In this document: piece after piece, positions 9,553 through 18,899 of the stretch | Numbering within the stretch: position 1 is the first letter of the stretch | Layout of the letters: the number at the start of each line of letters is the position of its first letter | Assembly (NCBI RefSeq): GCF_000192475.1 | Contig: NZ_AEYW01000024.1 | Coordinates: 1-64,000, forward strand | DNA: 64,000 nt | Reading direction: 5' to 3' | Origin: Ruegeria conchae | GTDB taxonomy: Bacteria; Pseudomonadota; Alphaproteobacteria; Rhodobacterales; Rhodobacteraceae | Program-made: the position numbers and the translations under genes | Notes under the pieces: model-generated | What the model was told of the DNA's origin: nothing | The model's input: only the letters and a program-made list of their open reading frames with translations | Databases searched by the model: none

Positions 9553-9571
9553 AAAAGCTTGCAACAGATCC
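9553..9571 (-). repeat. IS6-family terminal inverted repeat (outer side)
   Basis: The inverted partner of 8752-8770 (17 of 19 positions match); marks the right end of the element. Confidence 0.85.
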
Positions 9572-9824
9572 CCGAGATGGGCTCGGTGCAATCGTTCGTC
9601 GAATTGTGGTGAGTAACCGCACTGCCGACAAAGTCGCCTTCAAAGGCAAAACACTAAACGCGTGTCGCTAATCAACCAGTCGCGTAAATCTAGAATGCGA
9701 TGGCAAAAGCCGGAATAGTAGAGTGACCCGAAGACAGATGACTGCGGATGCCATTCATTGAATAATCAGTTCATTTTGAAAGCCTATTCTTGATTAGTAT
9801 CGCGTATCTCAGCATGATCCTTAG
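9572..9824. other. Gene-free stretch between IS element and cyclase gene
   Basis: No credible coding frame or RNA gene is visible. The segment just before 9825 is AT-rich and presumably holds the cyclase promoter, but I cannot name a specific box. Confidence 0.4.
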
Positions 9825-12800
9825 ATGTCGGCTGGAATAGACAAATGGTTAAACGATCTCGATCTGAGTCAGTACGCGGATGTATTTGCGGAAAACGATA
9901 TTGATGCGCGCGTTCTGCCATTACTATCTGGCGACGACTTAAAAGAGCTCGGAGTTAGCCTTGGTCACCGCAAAATCATCCTTGCTGCAATTCACCAGCT
10001 AGACGGCCAAAGACCCGCAACCTCACCGTTACCAGCAGCTCGTGTTCAAGCGCCTGAAGACGAACAAGCGCTGACCTTAGACGATTCACAAAGTGATGAT
10101 CTGCGCAAACAGAAGTATGTTGAACCGCCTACTGCAGAAAGGCGTCACGTAACAGTTTTGTTTGCCGATCTTGTCGGCTCGACTGAACTCACCAATCGCT
10201 TTGATCCCGAAGACATGCGGGACTTGCTACAGAACTACCAAGATGCCGTTGCAGGAGCCGTAAGCCGATACGGTGGCTACGTAGCAAAGTACTTGGGCGA
10301 TGGTCTTCTTGTGTTTTTCGGATGGCCGCGGGCTTATGAGGATCACGCAATTCGGGCGGTAAAAGCCGGCCTTGAATCTGTTCGCCGTGTCAAAGAACTC
10401 AAAACGCCTGACGGAGAACCTTTGTCCGTCAGACTGGGAGTTGCGAGCGGTGATGTTGTGGTCGGCGATACCATTGGCGAAAACACATATGAGGAGGGGG
10501 CCATGACTGGTCCGGTCGTCAACCTTGCAGCACGGCTTCAAGAGCATGCAGAGCCAAACTCAGTCGTTTTGTCAGTTGAGGAAACCGAGACAACTTTGCA
10601 TCGAGTATTCGAGTTCAAATCTCTTGGGCAGGCAGAGCTAAAGGGGTTTGCTGAACCACGTAATCTGCAAAAAGTGGTGTCGGAACGTAGTGCGGAAAGC
10701 CGGTTTCGGGCCTCATATCGAGACGATGTCGACAGCGTCATGGTTGGCCGGGACTACGAAAAGGGCATTTTACTGCAATCATGGCAACGTGCTCAGAATG
10801 GCCACGGAGACGTTGTTCTGCTCTCCGGTGAAGCCGGAATAGGAAAGTCGCGGCTTACCGAGGAATTCCTTGCAGAAATCACCGAAAACGACGAAGTCGA
10901 TGTCATAAGGCTGAACTGTTCCCCCTATCTCAGCAGCAGCCCCTTTCATCCGGTAGCCCAACGAATATCCCAGGATGCGGGTGTTGAACCGGACTTTGAT
11001 GACAATCTGATCCTTGAGCATGTCAGAAAAATGCTTGAAGGACGACCAGGGTTGGACTGGCAACAAGTTCTGCCTTTCTTTGCAGCGTTGGTCGCGCCTC
11101 GTAGTGTGCTTGCCCAAAAGGTGCTCGAGATGTCACCGCAGGAGCAGCGCGACACAACAATCCAAACATTGATTCACACGGTGCAGGTGCGGTCAAGTGT
11201 ACGTCCGGTTATGCTTTGCGTAGAAGATGCTCATTGGATCGATCCCTCCACACAAGCCTTGTTGGAGCGGTTTAAGTCGATATGCACGGATCTTCCTCTG
11301 ATGATCTTAATAACCCATAGACCCGGGTGGGAAATGGCCCGTGATGATGGGGACACACACGTACAGTCTCTAGTTTTGCGCCGGTTCGATTCTGCGCATG
11401 TCTCAGACCTTGTCGAAAACATTACAGGCAAGAGACCGGACGAAGCACTGATCTCTACGATAACTGAAAAAACCGATGGGGTTCCATTGTTCGTGGAAGA
11501 AGTGACCCGAGCCATCGTCGATTCCGGCGAGCAGGGGCAAGGCCACATACCTTCATCATTGAAAGGCGCATTGATGGCGCGGCTCGACGCTGTTTCGCCA
11601 GAGGCAAAACAAGTCGCCCTTACAGGATCGGTAATTGGCCGAGAATTTGAGCCGAGCATATTATGTGCCGCGAAAGGCCTTGAAGAATCTGATATCAACA
11701 AATGCCTCGAAGAACTATCTCGAACAGGCTTGATCTTTGAAAGCGGGCACAATCGCGGGCACTTCGTTTTCCGCCATGCCCTTATTCGCGATACCGCTTA
11801 TCAATCCATGTTGAGTTCAACCCGGAGACAACAGCACGCAGACGTGGCGCGTGCTTTGATGCGGATAAGGTCATCTGAGATCGAGCGTCGCCCTGAACTA
11901 GTCGCGCGCCACCTTTCAGAGGCTGAGGACTGGAGTGCCGCGTTTGAAAAATGGCAGATTGCGACAGAAATGGCATTGGTGCGATCTGCCAGCCAAGAAG
12001 CGATGACGAACGCCAAGGAAACTTTAAGAGCCGCAGAAAAACTTGGTTCAGACTCCAATACAGAATTGATCAAAGGCAAAATCTTGGTTGGCCGCAGCCA
12101 TGACAGCTTGGGCCAATTGCCTGAAGGTATAGCTGTTCTGAAGGACGCATCCAACGCGGCCCGGGCGGTGCACAACGTGGAGCTGGCCGCAGACGCGGCC
12201 AACCACTTCGCTGACTCATGCATGATGTCCAGCGAAAGGCACAGCGAGGCGATCGAACTCTGCGATAATGCACTGAAAGATTTGCCCGATGGTGATGATG
12301 TCCGTCGGTGCAGATTGATGAGTCAACTTGCGCGCGCCCATATATTCGTAGGTCAGTTTTCCGAAGGTGCGCGTTTCGGGCAGCAATCTATGGAACTAGC
12401 AGCAAAACTGGGAGATTATAAATCCCAGTTTTCGGTCATGATGATGCATTTTGGGGCCCCATTCATAGCGAGGAAGGGAAGAGACGCTCATCAATGGCGC
12501 GAAAATCTGGAGGCTATGCATGGTGTGGCCGAGAAACTTGGCAGTATCGATCAAGGGCGAGACCGAACTCTCAGCCTGTTTGTAGGTGCCGAGATGGCCG
12601 ACCGCGAGTTGATGGACCATTCTCTGGGTTTGCTCACCGAGATCTCGGAAAAAGACAATCATCTGCAACTCTATTGGGTTCAGAAGCACGCACGCGCCAT
12701 GGTTGCAATTATGGACGGCGATTTTGCGCAAGCAGAAAGACACGCCACCGAGGCAGTGAAGATCGGTCGAAAGACCCATGGGGAACATGTTGAGGGCGTC

Positions 12801-13424
12801 TTTGGGGTTCAGATGTTTACCATCCGCCGCGAGCAAAACCGACTGCACGAGGTCGCACCTGTGATCAAGAAATTGATGACGGACAGCCCCGAAGACATTT
12901 CGTGGAAACCAGGTTTTGGCCTTATCGCGGCCGAGCTCGGATACAAGGAACCTGCTGAACGTATACTGAATGAAATGGCCGACAATGGCTTCGATCTTCC
13001 ACTCGACGCTATGTATTCAACGACCTTATCTTATCTGGCTGACATATGCGTCACCATTGAACATCAGGGACATGCCAAGACGCTCTATGATTTACTGGCT
13101 CCATACGAAGAACTGACGATCACTGCAGGGGCAACGACGGTGTGCGCAGGTGCGGCAGCGCGACGCCTTGGCGGTCTGGGCACGGTGTTGAAAGACTGGG
13201 ATGCCGTAGACACAATGTTCCAGAAGGCTATTGAAATTGACACGCGCATGAAATGCCCACCTTGGATTGCGCACAGCAAAGCGGCTTTTGCATCCGCATT
13301 GAGGCGACGGGGACGCCCCAAGGATGTGGAACAGGCGTTTCAACTGGAAGGGGAAGCGTTGGCAATTTCGCAGAAATTGGGTATGGTTTCCCTAAGGTCA
13401 AAGCTCGAAGGAGTAGCGAGTTAA
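9825..13424 (+). CDS. SAM-domain class III nucleotide cyclase fused to an AAA ATPase and TPR-like region
   Basis: A 1199-residue multidomain protein. Residues 1-60 form a SAM domain (WLNDLDLSQYADVF). About 105-285 is a class III adenylate/guanylate cyclase domain with both metal-site segments (VLFADLVGST and YLGDGLLVFFG) and the NLAARL motif. From about 305 there is an AAA/NACHT-like ATPase with Walker A GEAGIGKSRL and Walker B-like MLCVEDAHW. The C-terminal half is helical and TPR-like. This architecture is known in alphaproteobacteria as a large signalling ATPase; the input signal is unknown. It is followed closely by a DUF4242-type gene and an FAD oxidoreductase, which may form one transcription unit. 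Whether it makes cAMP or cGMP cannot be told by eye. Confidence 0.9.
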   Translation: MSAGIDKWLNDLDLSQYADVFAENDIDARVLPLLSGDDLKELGVSLGHRKIILAAIHQLDGQRPATSPLPAARVQAPEDEQALTLDDSQSDDLRKQKYVEPPTAERRHVTVLFADLVGSTELTNRFDPEDMRDLLQNYQDAVAGAVSRYGGYVAKYLGDGLLVFFGWPRAYEDHAIRAVKAGLESVRRVKELKTPDGEPLSVRLGVASGDVVVGDTIGENTYEEGAMTGPVVNLAARLQEHAEPNSVVLSVEETETTLHRVFEFKSLGQAELKGFAEPRNLQKVVSERSAESRFRASYRDDVDSVMVGRDYEKGILLQSWQRAQNGHGDVVLLSGEAGIGKSRLTEEFLAEITENDEVDVIRLNCSPYLSSSPFHPVAQRISQDAGVEPDFDDNLILEHVRKMLEGRPGLDWQQVLPFFAALVAPRSVLAQKVLEMSPQEQRDTTIQTLIHTVQVRSSVRPVMLCVEDAHWIDPSTQALLERFKSICTDLPLMILITHRPGWEMARDDGDTHVQSLVLRRFDSAHVSDLVENITGKRPDEALISTITEKTDGVPLFVEEVTRAIVDSGEQGQGHIPSSLKGALMARLDAVSPEAKQVALTGSVIGREFEPSILCAAKGLEESDINKCLEELSRTGLIFESGHNRGHFVFRHALIRDTAYQSMLSSTRRQQHADVARALMRIRSSEIERRPELVARHLSEAEDWSAAFEKWQIATEMALVRSASQEAMTNAKETLRAAEKLGSDSNTELIKGKILVGRSHDSLGQLPEGIAVLKDASNAARAVHNVELAADAANHFADSCMMSSERHSEAIELCDNALKDLPDGDDVRRCRLMSQLARAHIFVGQFSEGARFGQQSMELAAKLGDYKSQFSVMMMHFGAPFIARKGRDAHQWRENLEAMHGVAEKLGSIDQGRDRTLSLFVGAEMADRELMDHSLGLLTEISEKDNHLQLYWVQKHARAMVAIMDGDFAQAERHATEAVKIGRKTHGEHVEGVFGVQMFTIRREQNRLHEVAPVIKKLMTDSPEDISWKPGFGLIAAELGYKEPAERILNEMADNGFDLPLDAMYSTTLSYLADICVTIEHQGHAKTLYDLLAPYEELTITAGATTVCAGAAARRLGGLGTVLKDWDAVDTMFQKAIEIDTRMKCPPWIAHSKAAFASALRRRGRPKDVEQAFQLEGEALAISQKLGMVSLRSKLEGVAS

Positions 13425-13450
13425 GGTACTTAAACTGTTTGGGGGACTTA

Positions 13451-13708
13451 ATGCCTAGATACATAATTGAAAGAAATTTTGCCGAGCAGCTAAACGTCAG
13501 TGAAGATGACAAAATTCACATCAAAGAAATCAATGACGAAGTCGGCGTCGAATGGATTTTTTCGTTCCTCAGCGCAGATAAGCGCAAAACATACTGCTTG
13601 TACGAAGCCCCTGATGAGGAGAGCCTCAGAAAGGCGGCTGAGCGACTGAATATTCCTGCCGATGTCATAACACCTGTGGATCGGATTGATCCGGCAATAT
13701 TTGCCTGA
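13451..13708 (+). CDS. Small DUF4242-type protein
   Basis: An 85-residue protein beginning MPRYIIERNF and containing a WIFSFLSADKRKTYCLYEAPDEESLRKAAE segment, typical of the small ferredoxin-fold-like DUF4242 family. The frame is open far upstream but inside the cyclase gene, so the ATG at 13451 is the natural start, 26 bases after the cyclase stop. The function of the family is not established to my knowledge; the conserved Cys/Tyr stretch suggests ligand or metal binding. Close linkage to the cyclase and to the downstream FAD oxidoreductase suggests co-expression. Confidence 0.8.
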   Translation: MPRYIIERNFAEQLNVSEDDKIHIKEINDEVGVEWIFSFLSADKRKTYCLYEAPDEESLRKAAERLNIPADVITPVDRIDPAIFA

Positions 13709-13825
13709 TCAGCAGCCATTTTTACCCACCTCAATGAAACGACTTCGCGAGACAACGCGACGGAAATAGCAATTAGCTGAGGCAGCCTTGCAAGAAGCCC
13801 AACCAGACTATTGGGAGGCCTACGC

Positions 13826-15241
13826 ATGTTTGACCTGAAAACACTCGACGGAAGTACAGCTATTGTAAATCAAGACACTTTGGACGCGCTTGATGCATCA
13901 CTTCGCGGCGGGGTCTACCAGAAAGGCACCTCGGAGTACGAAGACGCAAGAACAACGTGGAACAGCATGTTCGAACGTTACCCGGGGTTCGTGATCCGCG
14001 CGCTGGGAGCAAGCGATGTGCAGAGGGCCGTGAATTTCGTACGAGACACTGGCCTCGTAATGTCGGTTCGGTCAGGTGGGCATCAGATTGCAGGGCACGC
14101 TGTCGCAGATGAAACAGTCATGCTCGACCTGTCCCAAATGCGGTCGGTTCACGTAGATCCTGTCAACAAGACTGCTCGGGTTGAACCGGGTGCACTGCTA
14201 GGAGATGTGGATCGTGAAACCCAGGCGCATGGGCTTACCGTTCCTGTTGGCATCAACTCGACCACGGGCATTGCGGGCCTTACCCTTGGCGGCGGTTTTG
14301 GATGGACCACCCGGAAATTTGGCATGACGATCGACAACCTGCTCTCAGCGGAAGTCGTGACTGCGGACGGAGCCATTGTAACCGCATCCCCTACAAGCCA
14401 CCCGGAACTTTTCTGGGCTATCCGCGGTGGGGGTGGAAACTTTGGTGTCGTAACCTCATTTGAGTTCCAACTGCATGAGCTAGGACCCGATGTCCTGTCT
14501 GGCCTCATTGTTCATCCGATAGAAAATGCGCCAGAGCTCCTCGCTGAATTTGCTACGATTGCTGACAATTCCCCGGATGAGCTGACCGTCTGGAGCGTGA
14601 TGCGAAAAGCGCCTCCTCTACCGTTCCTGCCAGTTGAGTGGCAAGGGCGAGAGGTGTTGATCTTTGCCGCCTGCTATAGCGGGTCGATGGAGGAAGGTGA
14701 AAAAGCTATGGCGGCATTGCGCGCGCTAGGTGAACCAATCGCCGATGTGATATCTCCCCACAAGTTCGTAGACTGGCAGGCCGCCTTTGATCCTTTGTTG
14801 ACGCCAGGCGCCAGGAACTACTGGAAGAGCCATGATTTCGATGCACTTTCTTCGGATGCAATCTCAGGACTCTTGGAAGCGATTTCCAGCCTTCCTGACC
14901 CGGCGTGTGAAGTTTTTATTGCCCATGTGGGCGGAGCAATGGCGCGCGTCGAGGCCGGTTCTACCGCTTATCCCCAGAGATCTGCTCACTTCATCATGAA
15001 TGTACACACGCGTTGGGAGGATCCCAGCAAGGATGCCGAGTGCATTGCTTGGGCGCGAGATCTTTACGACCAGATGCGACCGCACGCGACCGGTAGTGCG
15101 TATGTCAACTTTATGCCCGAAGACGAAGCGGATCACATGGCAGGAGCATATGGTGACAACGGTGAGAAGCTTTCTAAGATCAAGGGCACATATGACCCGG
15201 TCAATTTGTTCAGAGTAAACCACAATATTTTGCCTGCGTGA
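13826..15241 (+). CDS. FAD-linked oxidoreductase, berberine-bridge type
   Basis: A 471-residue protein with an N-terminal PCMH-type FAD domain and a C-terminal BBE region. RSGGHQIAGHA contains His86, the usual site for covalent flavin attachment; GLTLGGGFGWTTRKFGM and the later AIRGGGGNFGVVTSFEF are family signatures. The C-terminal YVNFMPEDE and LFRVNHNI match the BBE tail. The second Cys that makes the flavin bicovalent in some members is not obvious. The ATG at 13826 follows a GGGAGG site; a start 5 codons upstream would include that site. There is no signal peptide, so it is probably cytoplasmic. The substrate is unknown. Confidence 0.88.
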   Translation: MFDLKTLDGSTAIVNQDTLDALDASLRGGVYQKGTSEYEDARTTWNSMFERYPGFVIRALGASDVQRAVNFVRDTGLVMSVRSGGHQIAGHAVADETVMLDLSQMRSVHVDPVNKTARVEPGALLGDVDRETQAHGLTVPVGINSTTGIAGLTLGGGFGWTTRKFGMTIDNLLSAEVVTADGAIVTASPTSHPELFWAIRGGGGNFGVVTSFEFQLHELGPDVLSGLIVHPIENAPELLAEFATIADNSPDELTVWSVMRKAPPLPFLPVEWQGREVLIFAACYSGSMEEGEKAMAALRALGEPIADVISPHKFVDWQAAFDPLLTPGARNYWKSHDFDALSSDAISGLLEAISSLPDPACEVFIAHVGGAMARVEAGSTAYPQRSAHFIMNVHTRWEDPSKDAECIAWARDLYDQMRPHATGSAYVNFMPEDEADHMAGAYGDNGEKLSKIKGTYDPVNLFRVNHNILPA

Positions 15242-15394
15242 TGGAATCCAGAACTGTATAATTTGATCCAGATTGATGTTGAGTGTTTTGCTTTGTCGTC
15301 ACGCCGCATTTCTCGTTCCTGTCGTTCATCCAACCGGATCCAGGTTGCGGTGCGCCCGTAAAAGCCGCCATCCGTTGTGTTCGCAGTAGTGGGG

Positions 15395-16054
15395 TCACGT
15401 GATCCGCGAAAGCAGCTGAAACACTGGCATCAGTTTGGCGAACTCGGCGGCTGTTAGTTCCGTCAGATTCGACTTCAAAACAAAGGCTGGAGTCTCGGTA
15501 TCCATCCAAACTGCAAAGCCCTTGCGCCGCAACACTTCCTCATGGGGGTGGTCTTTGTCAAAACCGGGCGGGATGCGCTTCAACTCCGGGTCACTGATCC
15601 TGAAACCCCGTTTTCGCATCTCTAATGTGATCTGGGTTAACTCTGCGCCCAGAGGACCCGCCATCGCCTCGCGGAAAGTGTCCAAAGCCCATTTGTCGTA
15701 CTGGAACACCCCACATCCGAGTGACAGCTTTTCTGGGGAAAGGCCAAAGAACCACATTGGCGGCTGAACCGCCTGTCCTGTCGGTAGGAACGCAAGGTGC
15801 AGATGCGCGTTATAGGGTGTGTTGTCTTTGGAAAACCGAACATCGCGATGAATCCGAAAGATTTTGCCGCTATGATCCTGCCCAGTCAAGTCGCGTAGCG
15901 CCAACTCCATATCTTCGGCGAACAGCTTGCTGGGTGCCTTTATATGGGTATCATACGTCGCCTTGTTCGCCGCAAACCAGTCCTTGGTATTGTTGGCCTT
16001 CAGTTCTTGCAGGAAGCCCACTGCCTCGGCATCAAAACAATCGAATTGGGCCAT
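15395..16054 (-). CDS. DUF2461 (TIGR02453) family protein
   Basis: A 219-residue protein with the DUF2461 hallmarks: NNTKDWFAANKATYD near the N-terminus, IFRIHRDVRFSKDNTPYNAHLHLAF in the middle and a GLSPEKLSLGCGVF motif. The start is ATG after GGAGGATCTT. The biochemical role of the family is unsettled. It is the last gene of a minus-strand run with TfoX-N, MAPEG, VOC and sigma-factor genes, a grouping that suggests a general stress or housekeeping operon rather than a dedicated pathway. Confidence 0.85.
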   Translation of the reverse strand: MAQFDCFDAEAVGFLQELKANNTKDWFAANKATYDTHIKAPSKLFAEDMELALRDLTGQDHSGKIFRIHRDVRFSKDNTPYNAHLHLAFLPTGQAVQPPMWFFGLSPEKLSLGCGVFQYDKWALDTFREAMAGPLGAELTQITLEMRKRGFRISDPELKRIPPGFDKDHPHEEVLRRKGFAVWMDTETPAFVLKSNLTELTAAEFAKLMPVFQLLSRIT

Positions 16055-16066
16055 AAGATCCTCCGT

Positions 16067-16411
16067 TCAGTCTTTCTTGGGCAACGCCGCGGCATGTTCG
16101 AGGCATAGCTGCAGCCACCGTAGCAAGGCTGCGTCATCGCAATCTGATGCGTCAACGCGAACAAAACCGCCCAGCTTGCGGGTTCCGTGAATCACAGCGC
16201 GGGCTTTGGGGTCCTGCAATGCCGTGGGCTCGTTCACCTTACCCACCCTAAACATGAACCGACCCACGCCATCCTGATGTCTGCGCGCACCACAAAGCAT
16301 GTTGCCATTCAAAAAGAAGCACAGGCCGCCCATCATCCGCTTTTCGGAAATGCCCACATGCGCGGCCAGAGCGTCTCGCATGCGGGCGTTGAGTGTTTCA
16401 TCCACTGGCAT
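16067..16411 (-). CDS. TfoX N-terminal domain protein
   Basis: A 114-residue protein consisting only of the TfoX N-terminal domain: the KRMMGGLCFFLNGNMLCG segment and the FRVGK strand are recognisable. The start ATG at 16411 overlaps the stop of the upstream MAPEG gene (ATGA), so translation is probably coupled. Stand-alone TfoX-N proteins are common and their role is not the competence function of full-length TfoX/Sxy; I infer no specific function. Confidence 0.82.
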   Translation of the reverse strand: MPVDETLNARMRDALAAHVGISEKRMMGGLCFFLNGNMLCGARRHQDGVGRFMFRVGKVNEPTALQDPKARAVIHGTRKLGGFVRVDASDCDDAALLRWLQLCLEHAAALPKKD

Positions 16412-16809
16412 CAGCTGTAGATCCAAAGCTGCCAGAGGATTGCCAGCGCAAGCACCAACATGGCCAAGGTCGTCAGCGCCGCCCCTACCGCACGCCCCTT
16501 GCCATTCACCGAAGTGCTGAGGCTGAAATAGTGGACAAGGCGGGCAAACAGCAGCACACCACCGCAGGCGGCGACCAGCCAGGATGGGGTTCCTGCGATT
16601 TCTGCCCCCGCCAGGGCAAGCAATGCAAGCGGCACGTATTCGATGAAGTTCCCATGCGCCCGCATCAGCCGCAGCAAGTTTTCATCTTCACCGTGAAGCA
16701 AAGAGATCCCGGTCTTGGTGCGACGCACACCAACGGCGATCGCCATCGGAATACTCATCAAAACAAAAATAGCAGTGACGACCAGCGCGATCTGCGGAAA
16801 CTGTTCCAT
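16411..16809 (-). CDS. MAPEG-family membrane protein
   Basis: A 132-residue protein with four predicted membrane helices. It carries the MAPEG signature: an N-terminal helix, then a charged loop with RAHGNFIEYVPLALLALAG and the LVHYFSLST region. MAPEG members are glutathione-linked membrane proteins; bacterial ones of this size are mostly uncharacterised. The stop overlaps the TfoX-N start. The direction and tight spacing place it in one operon with VOC upstream and TfoX-N downstream. Confidence 0.85.
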   Translation of the reverse strand: MEQFPQIALVVTAIFVLMSIPMAIAVGVRRTKTGISLLHGEDENLLRLMRAHGNFIEYVPLALLALAGAEIAGTPSWLVAACGGVLLFARLVHYFSLSTSVNGKGRAVGAALTTLAMLVLALAILWQLWIYS

Positions 16810-16833
16810 GTTATGCCTCCTCTTTGATTGCGC

Positions 16834-17220
16834 TTAGGACGCCATGCTCTCATATGTGATTAGCGCAAACCGTGCCCCTTGCGGGTCAGTCAGAGTGGCC
16901 ATGCGACCGACCCCCGGCATATCCATAGCAGGCTGGACAATCGCGGCACCTTTGGCCTCAGCCTTGGCGACGCTGGCGTCCACGTCGGCCACGGTAAAGA
17001 AGATCGTCCAGCTACCGTTATCCTCTGGCATTGGGGAAAAGCCACCAATTGCGGTTTCGCCAACAACGGCGGCTGAATAGCTTGATCCGTCCTGCATGGG
17101 CATGTCATTGATCGTCCAGCCCAGCACCTCTTGATAAAAGGCTTTGGCTTTGCCCTGATCGGGGCCGGAATGTCCGATCCAGCCGGAGTTTCCGACAGTG
17201 GTCATCTCAAGAATACTCAT
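16834..17220 (-). CDS. VOC (glyoxalase/bleomycin-resistance) family protein
   Basis: A 128-residue protein with two VOC half-repeats, the first with SGPDQGKAKAFYQEVLGW and the second with FFTVADVDASVAKAEAKGA and TDPQGARFALI. The start is ATG after a GGGAGAAG site. The family binds metal and small substrates; the substrate cannot be read from sequence. It lies 68 bases downstream of the ECF sigma factor on the same strand, and such sigma factors often sit beside VOC and YCII genes. Confidence 0.85.
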   Translation of the reverse strand: MSILEMTTVGNSGWIGHSGPDQGKAKAFYQEVLGWTINDMPMQDGSSYSAAVVGETAIGGFSPMPEDNGSWTIFFTVADVDASVAKAEAKGAAIVQPAMDMPGVGRMATLTDPQGARFALITYESMAS

Positions 17221-17288
17221 GTGCTTCTCCCTTGGTTACGCCCGCCACATACGGGTCTGATCCAAGGACGCGCGATATTCAGTGATCC

Positions 17289-18524
17289 CTACACGCCGCG
17301 TAATTTATTTTGGCTAATCTCTATTTTTTCCGTGATTGCAACACGTTCGGGCGCGGTTGGGCCAAGATTCATTACCGTTTCAAAGGCGGCAATCGCCGCG
17401 TTGTGATCGCCGGTTTCCTGCAAAAGCCCTCCGCGCATTGCGTGGAACCAGCGATAGGTGGACAAATCCTGCGCCAGAGTCTCCATCGCCTTTAACGCAT
17501 AATACGGGCCGTGCAGCTTGGCCTGAGCCGCTATCTGATTGAGACGGATGACAGGTGTTGGCAGTAATGCGTAGAGAGCAGCGTAGTGACTTTCGATCGA
17601 CGCCCAGTCCGTGTCATCTACCGAATCTGCATGGGCATGTGTTGCGGCGATTGCAGCCTGTACGATGTAAACACCATGATGACCAGTCCGCTGAGCCTTC
17701 TGCAAAAGACCCGTCGCCTCGGCGATGTCCGAGCGATCCCAAAGGCTGCGATCCTGATCGTCCAACGCGACAAGCTTTCCGTCCGTATCAATTCGCGCAT
17801 GACGCCTAGCGTGCTGGAACAGCAACAATGCCAGCAAGGCGGCCTGTTCCCCCATCGCCGGAAACAGTGCCGCAAGCAGACGGGCCAAACGGATCGCCTC
17901 TTCACACAAGGTAAGCTTGATTTGATTTTGACCCGCTGAGGTTGACCATCCTTCGCTGAACATCAGGTAGACCATCAAGGAAACTTCACCCAAGCGTGCA
18001 CCCCGCTCAGCCGGGCTGGGTGTTTCGAAGGCAACCGGATTGCTCGCAATCTTCTTTTTTGTACGGGTGATCCGCTGTTCCATAGTTTTTGGCCTGATCA
18101 GAAATCCGCTCGCGATTTCGTCTACGCTCAGCCCCAAAACCACGCGCAAGGCAATGGCAATCTGGTCCCGCCGGTCGAGTTCCGGATGGCAGCAAATGAA
18201 AAGCAGTCGCAATACATCATCGCGCATTTCGTCAGGGTCCGGTGTTTCGGCGGGCATCAACTGAAACTCCTCACTGTGACGCGCGAGAATTGCCGCACGA
18301 CGCTGTGATTTGCGCACATGATCCAAGCCCGAGTTACGTGCGGTCGTCAGCAACCACGCCAACGGATCACGCGGCGTACCGTCTTTGGGCCAGACCGTCA
18401 GCGCCTTCAGGCAAGCTTCGGCAAATGCCTCTTCCGCCGTGTCGATATCCCGGAACAATCGGGTCAGGGCCGCAAGCGCGCGCGGTCGGTGCAAAGTAAT
18501 TGTAGCCTCAAGCCAGTCCGACAT
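17289..18524 (-). CDS. ECF sigma factor with long C-terminal extension (ECF42-like)
   Basis: A 411-residue sigma factor. The N-terminal part has region 2 (DIDTAEEAFAEACLKAL and ARNSGLDHVRKSQRR) and region 4 (IALRVVLGLSVDEIASGFL). After about residue 180 comes a helical TPR-like extension of over 200 residues with LLLFQHARRHAR and a PVIRLNQIAA segment, the hallmark of the ECF42 group. ECF42 members are known to lie next to DGPF/YCII genes and to use their C-terminal extension for control instead of an anti-sigma factor; here a YCII gene ends 3 bases before this start. No anti-sigma gene is visible. Confidence 0.88.
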   Translation of the reverse strand: MSDWLEATITLHRPRALAALTRLFRDIDTAEEAFAEACLKALTVWPKDGTPRDPLAWLLTTARNSGLDHVRKSQRRAAILARHSEEFQLMPAETPDPDEMRDDVLRLLFICCHPELDRRDQIAIALRVVLGLSVDEIASGFLIRPKTMEQRITRTKKKIASNPVAFETPSPAERGARLGEVSLMVYLMFSEGWSTSAGQNQIKLTLCEEAIRLARLLAALFPAMGEQAALLALLLFQHARRHARIDTDGKLVALDDQDRSLWDRSDIAEATGLLQKAQRTGHHGVYIVQAAIAATHAHADSVDDTDWASIESHYAALYALLPTPVIRLNQIAAQAKLHGPYYALKAMETLAQDLSTYRWFHAMRGGLLQETGDHNAAIAAFETVMNLGPTAPERVAITEKIEISQNKLRGV

Positions 18525-18527
18525 GAC

Positions 18528-18899
18528 CTATTCAGACGAGATTGCGCCACCCGCCCAGGCAACCGGGCGCACCTCTAGCCGTGCGACAGGGGATGAGATC
18601 ATCTTTGCGTATTCCAACGCTTCATCCAGGTCTTTGAAATCAGCGGCATAGAACCCAAGGAAATTCTCTTTTGTCTCCGCAAACGGACCGTCGGTGATCA
18701 GGGGAGCCGTGCCTTCGGTCGTAGCTGGCTCGACCATAACAGCAGAGGTTGGCGGCATCAGTTTCATCGACACAAACTCGCCCCGGTCCGTTAATGCCGA
18801 TTGCAGCGCGCCGTGTCCCGACATCACTTCCTCCTGGCGATCTTTGGGCAGCGCTTCGAACACGCCCGGCTCCCCATAAATCGTGATTGCGTATATCAT
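18528..18899 (-). CDS. YCII/DGPF-domain protein
   Basis: A 123-residue protein with the motif TDGPFAETKENFLGFYAAD that defines DGPF/YCII proteins typically paired with ECF42 sigma factors. The ATG at 18899 is preferred because the GGAGGCG ribosome site lies just before it; an ATG four codons upstream contains that site. It is immediately upstream of the sigma gene (3-base gap) and probably its target or partner. The biochemical role is unknown; the fold resembles small ferredoxin-like enzymes. Confidence 0.88.
   Translation of the reverse strand: MIYAITIYGEPGVFEALPKDRQEEVMSGHGALQSALTDRGEFVSMKLMPPTSAVMVEPATTEGTAPLITDGPFAETKENFLGFYAADFKDLDEALEYAKMISSPVARLEVRPVAWAGGAISSE

Larger units (their letters stand above)
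8752..9571 (-). mobile_element. IS6-family insertion sequence, 820 bp
   Basis: The element is bounded by imperfect 19-bp terminal inverted repeats at 8752-8770 and 9553-9571, matching at 17 of 19 positions and beginning with the IS6-type GGTTCTGTTGCAA. The size of 820 bp is typical for the family. It contains one transposase frame, broken by an in-frame stop. I compared the 8 bases on each side (TTGCGCAG and CCGAGATG) and they do not match, so there is no target-site duplication; this fits a later deletion or recombination at one end. It interrupts the hipA-like gene. Confidence 0.88.

Noticed and set aside
8744..9579. Target-site duplication around the IS6 element
   Set aside because: The 8-base flanks TTGCGCAG and CCGAGATG do not match.
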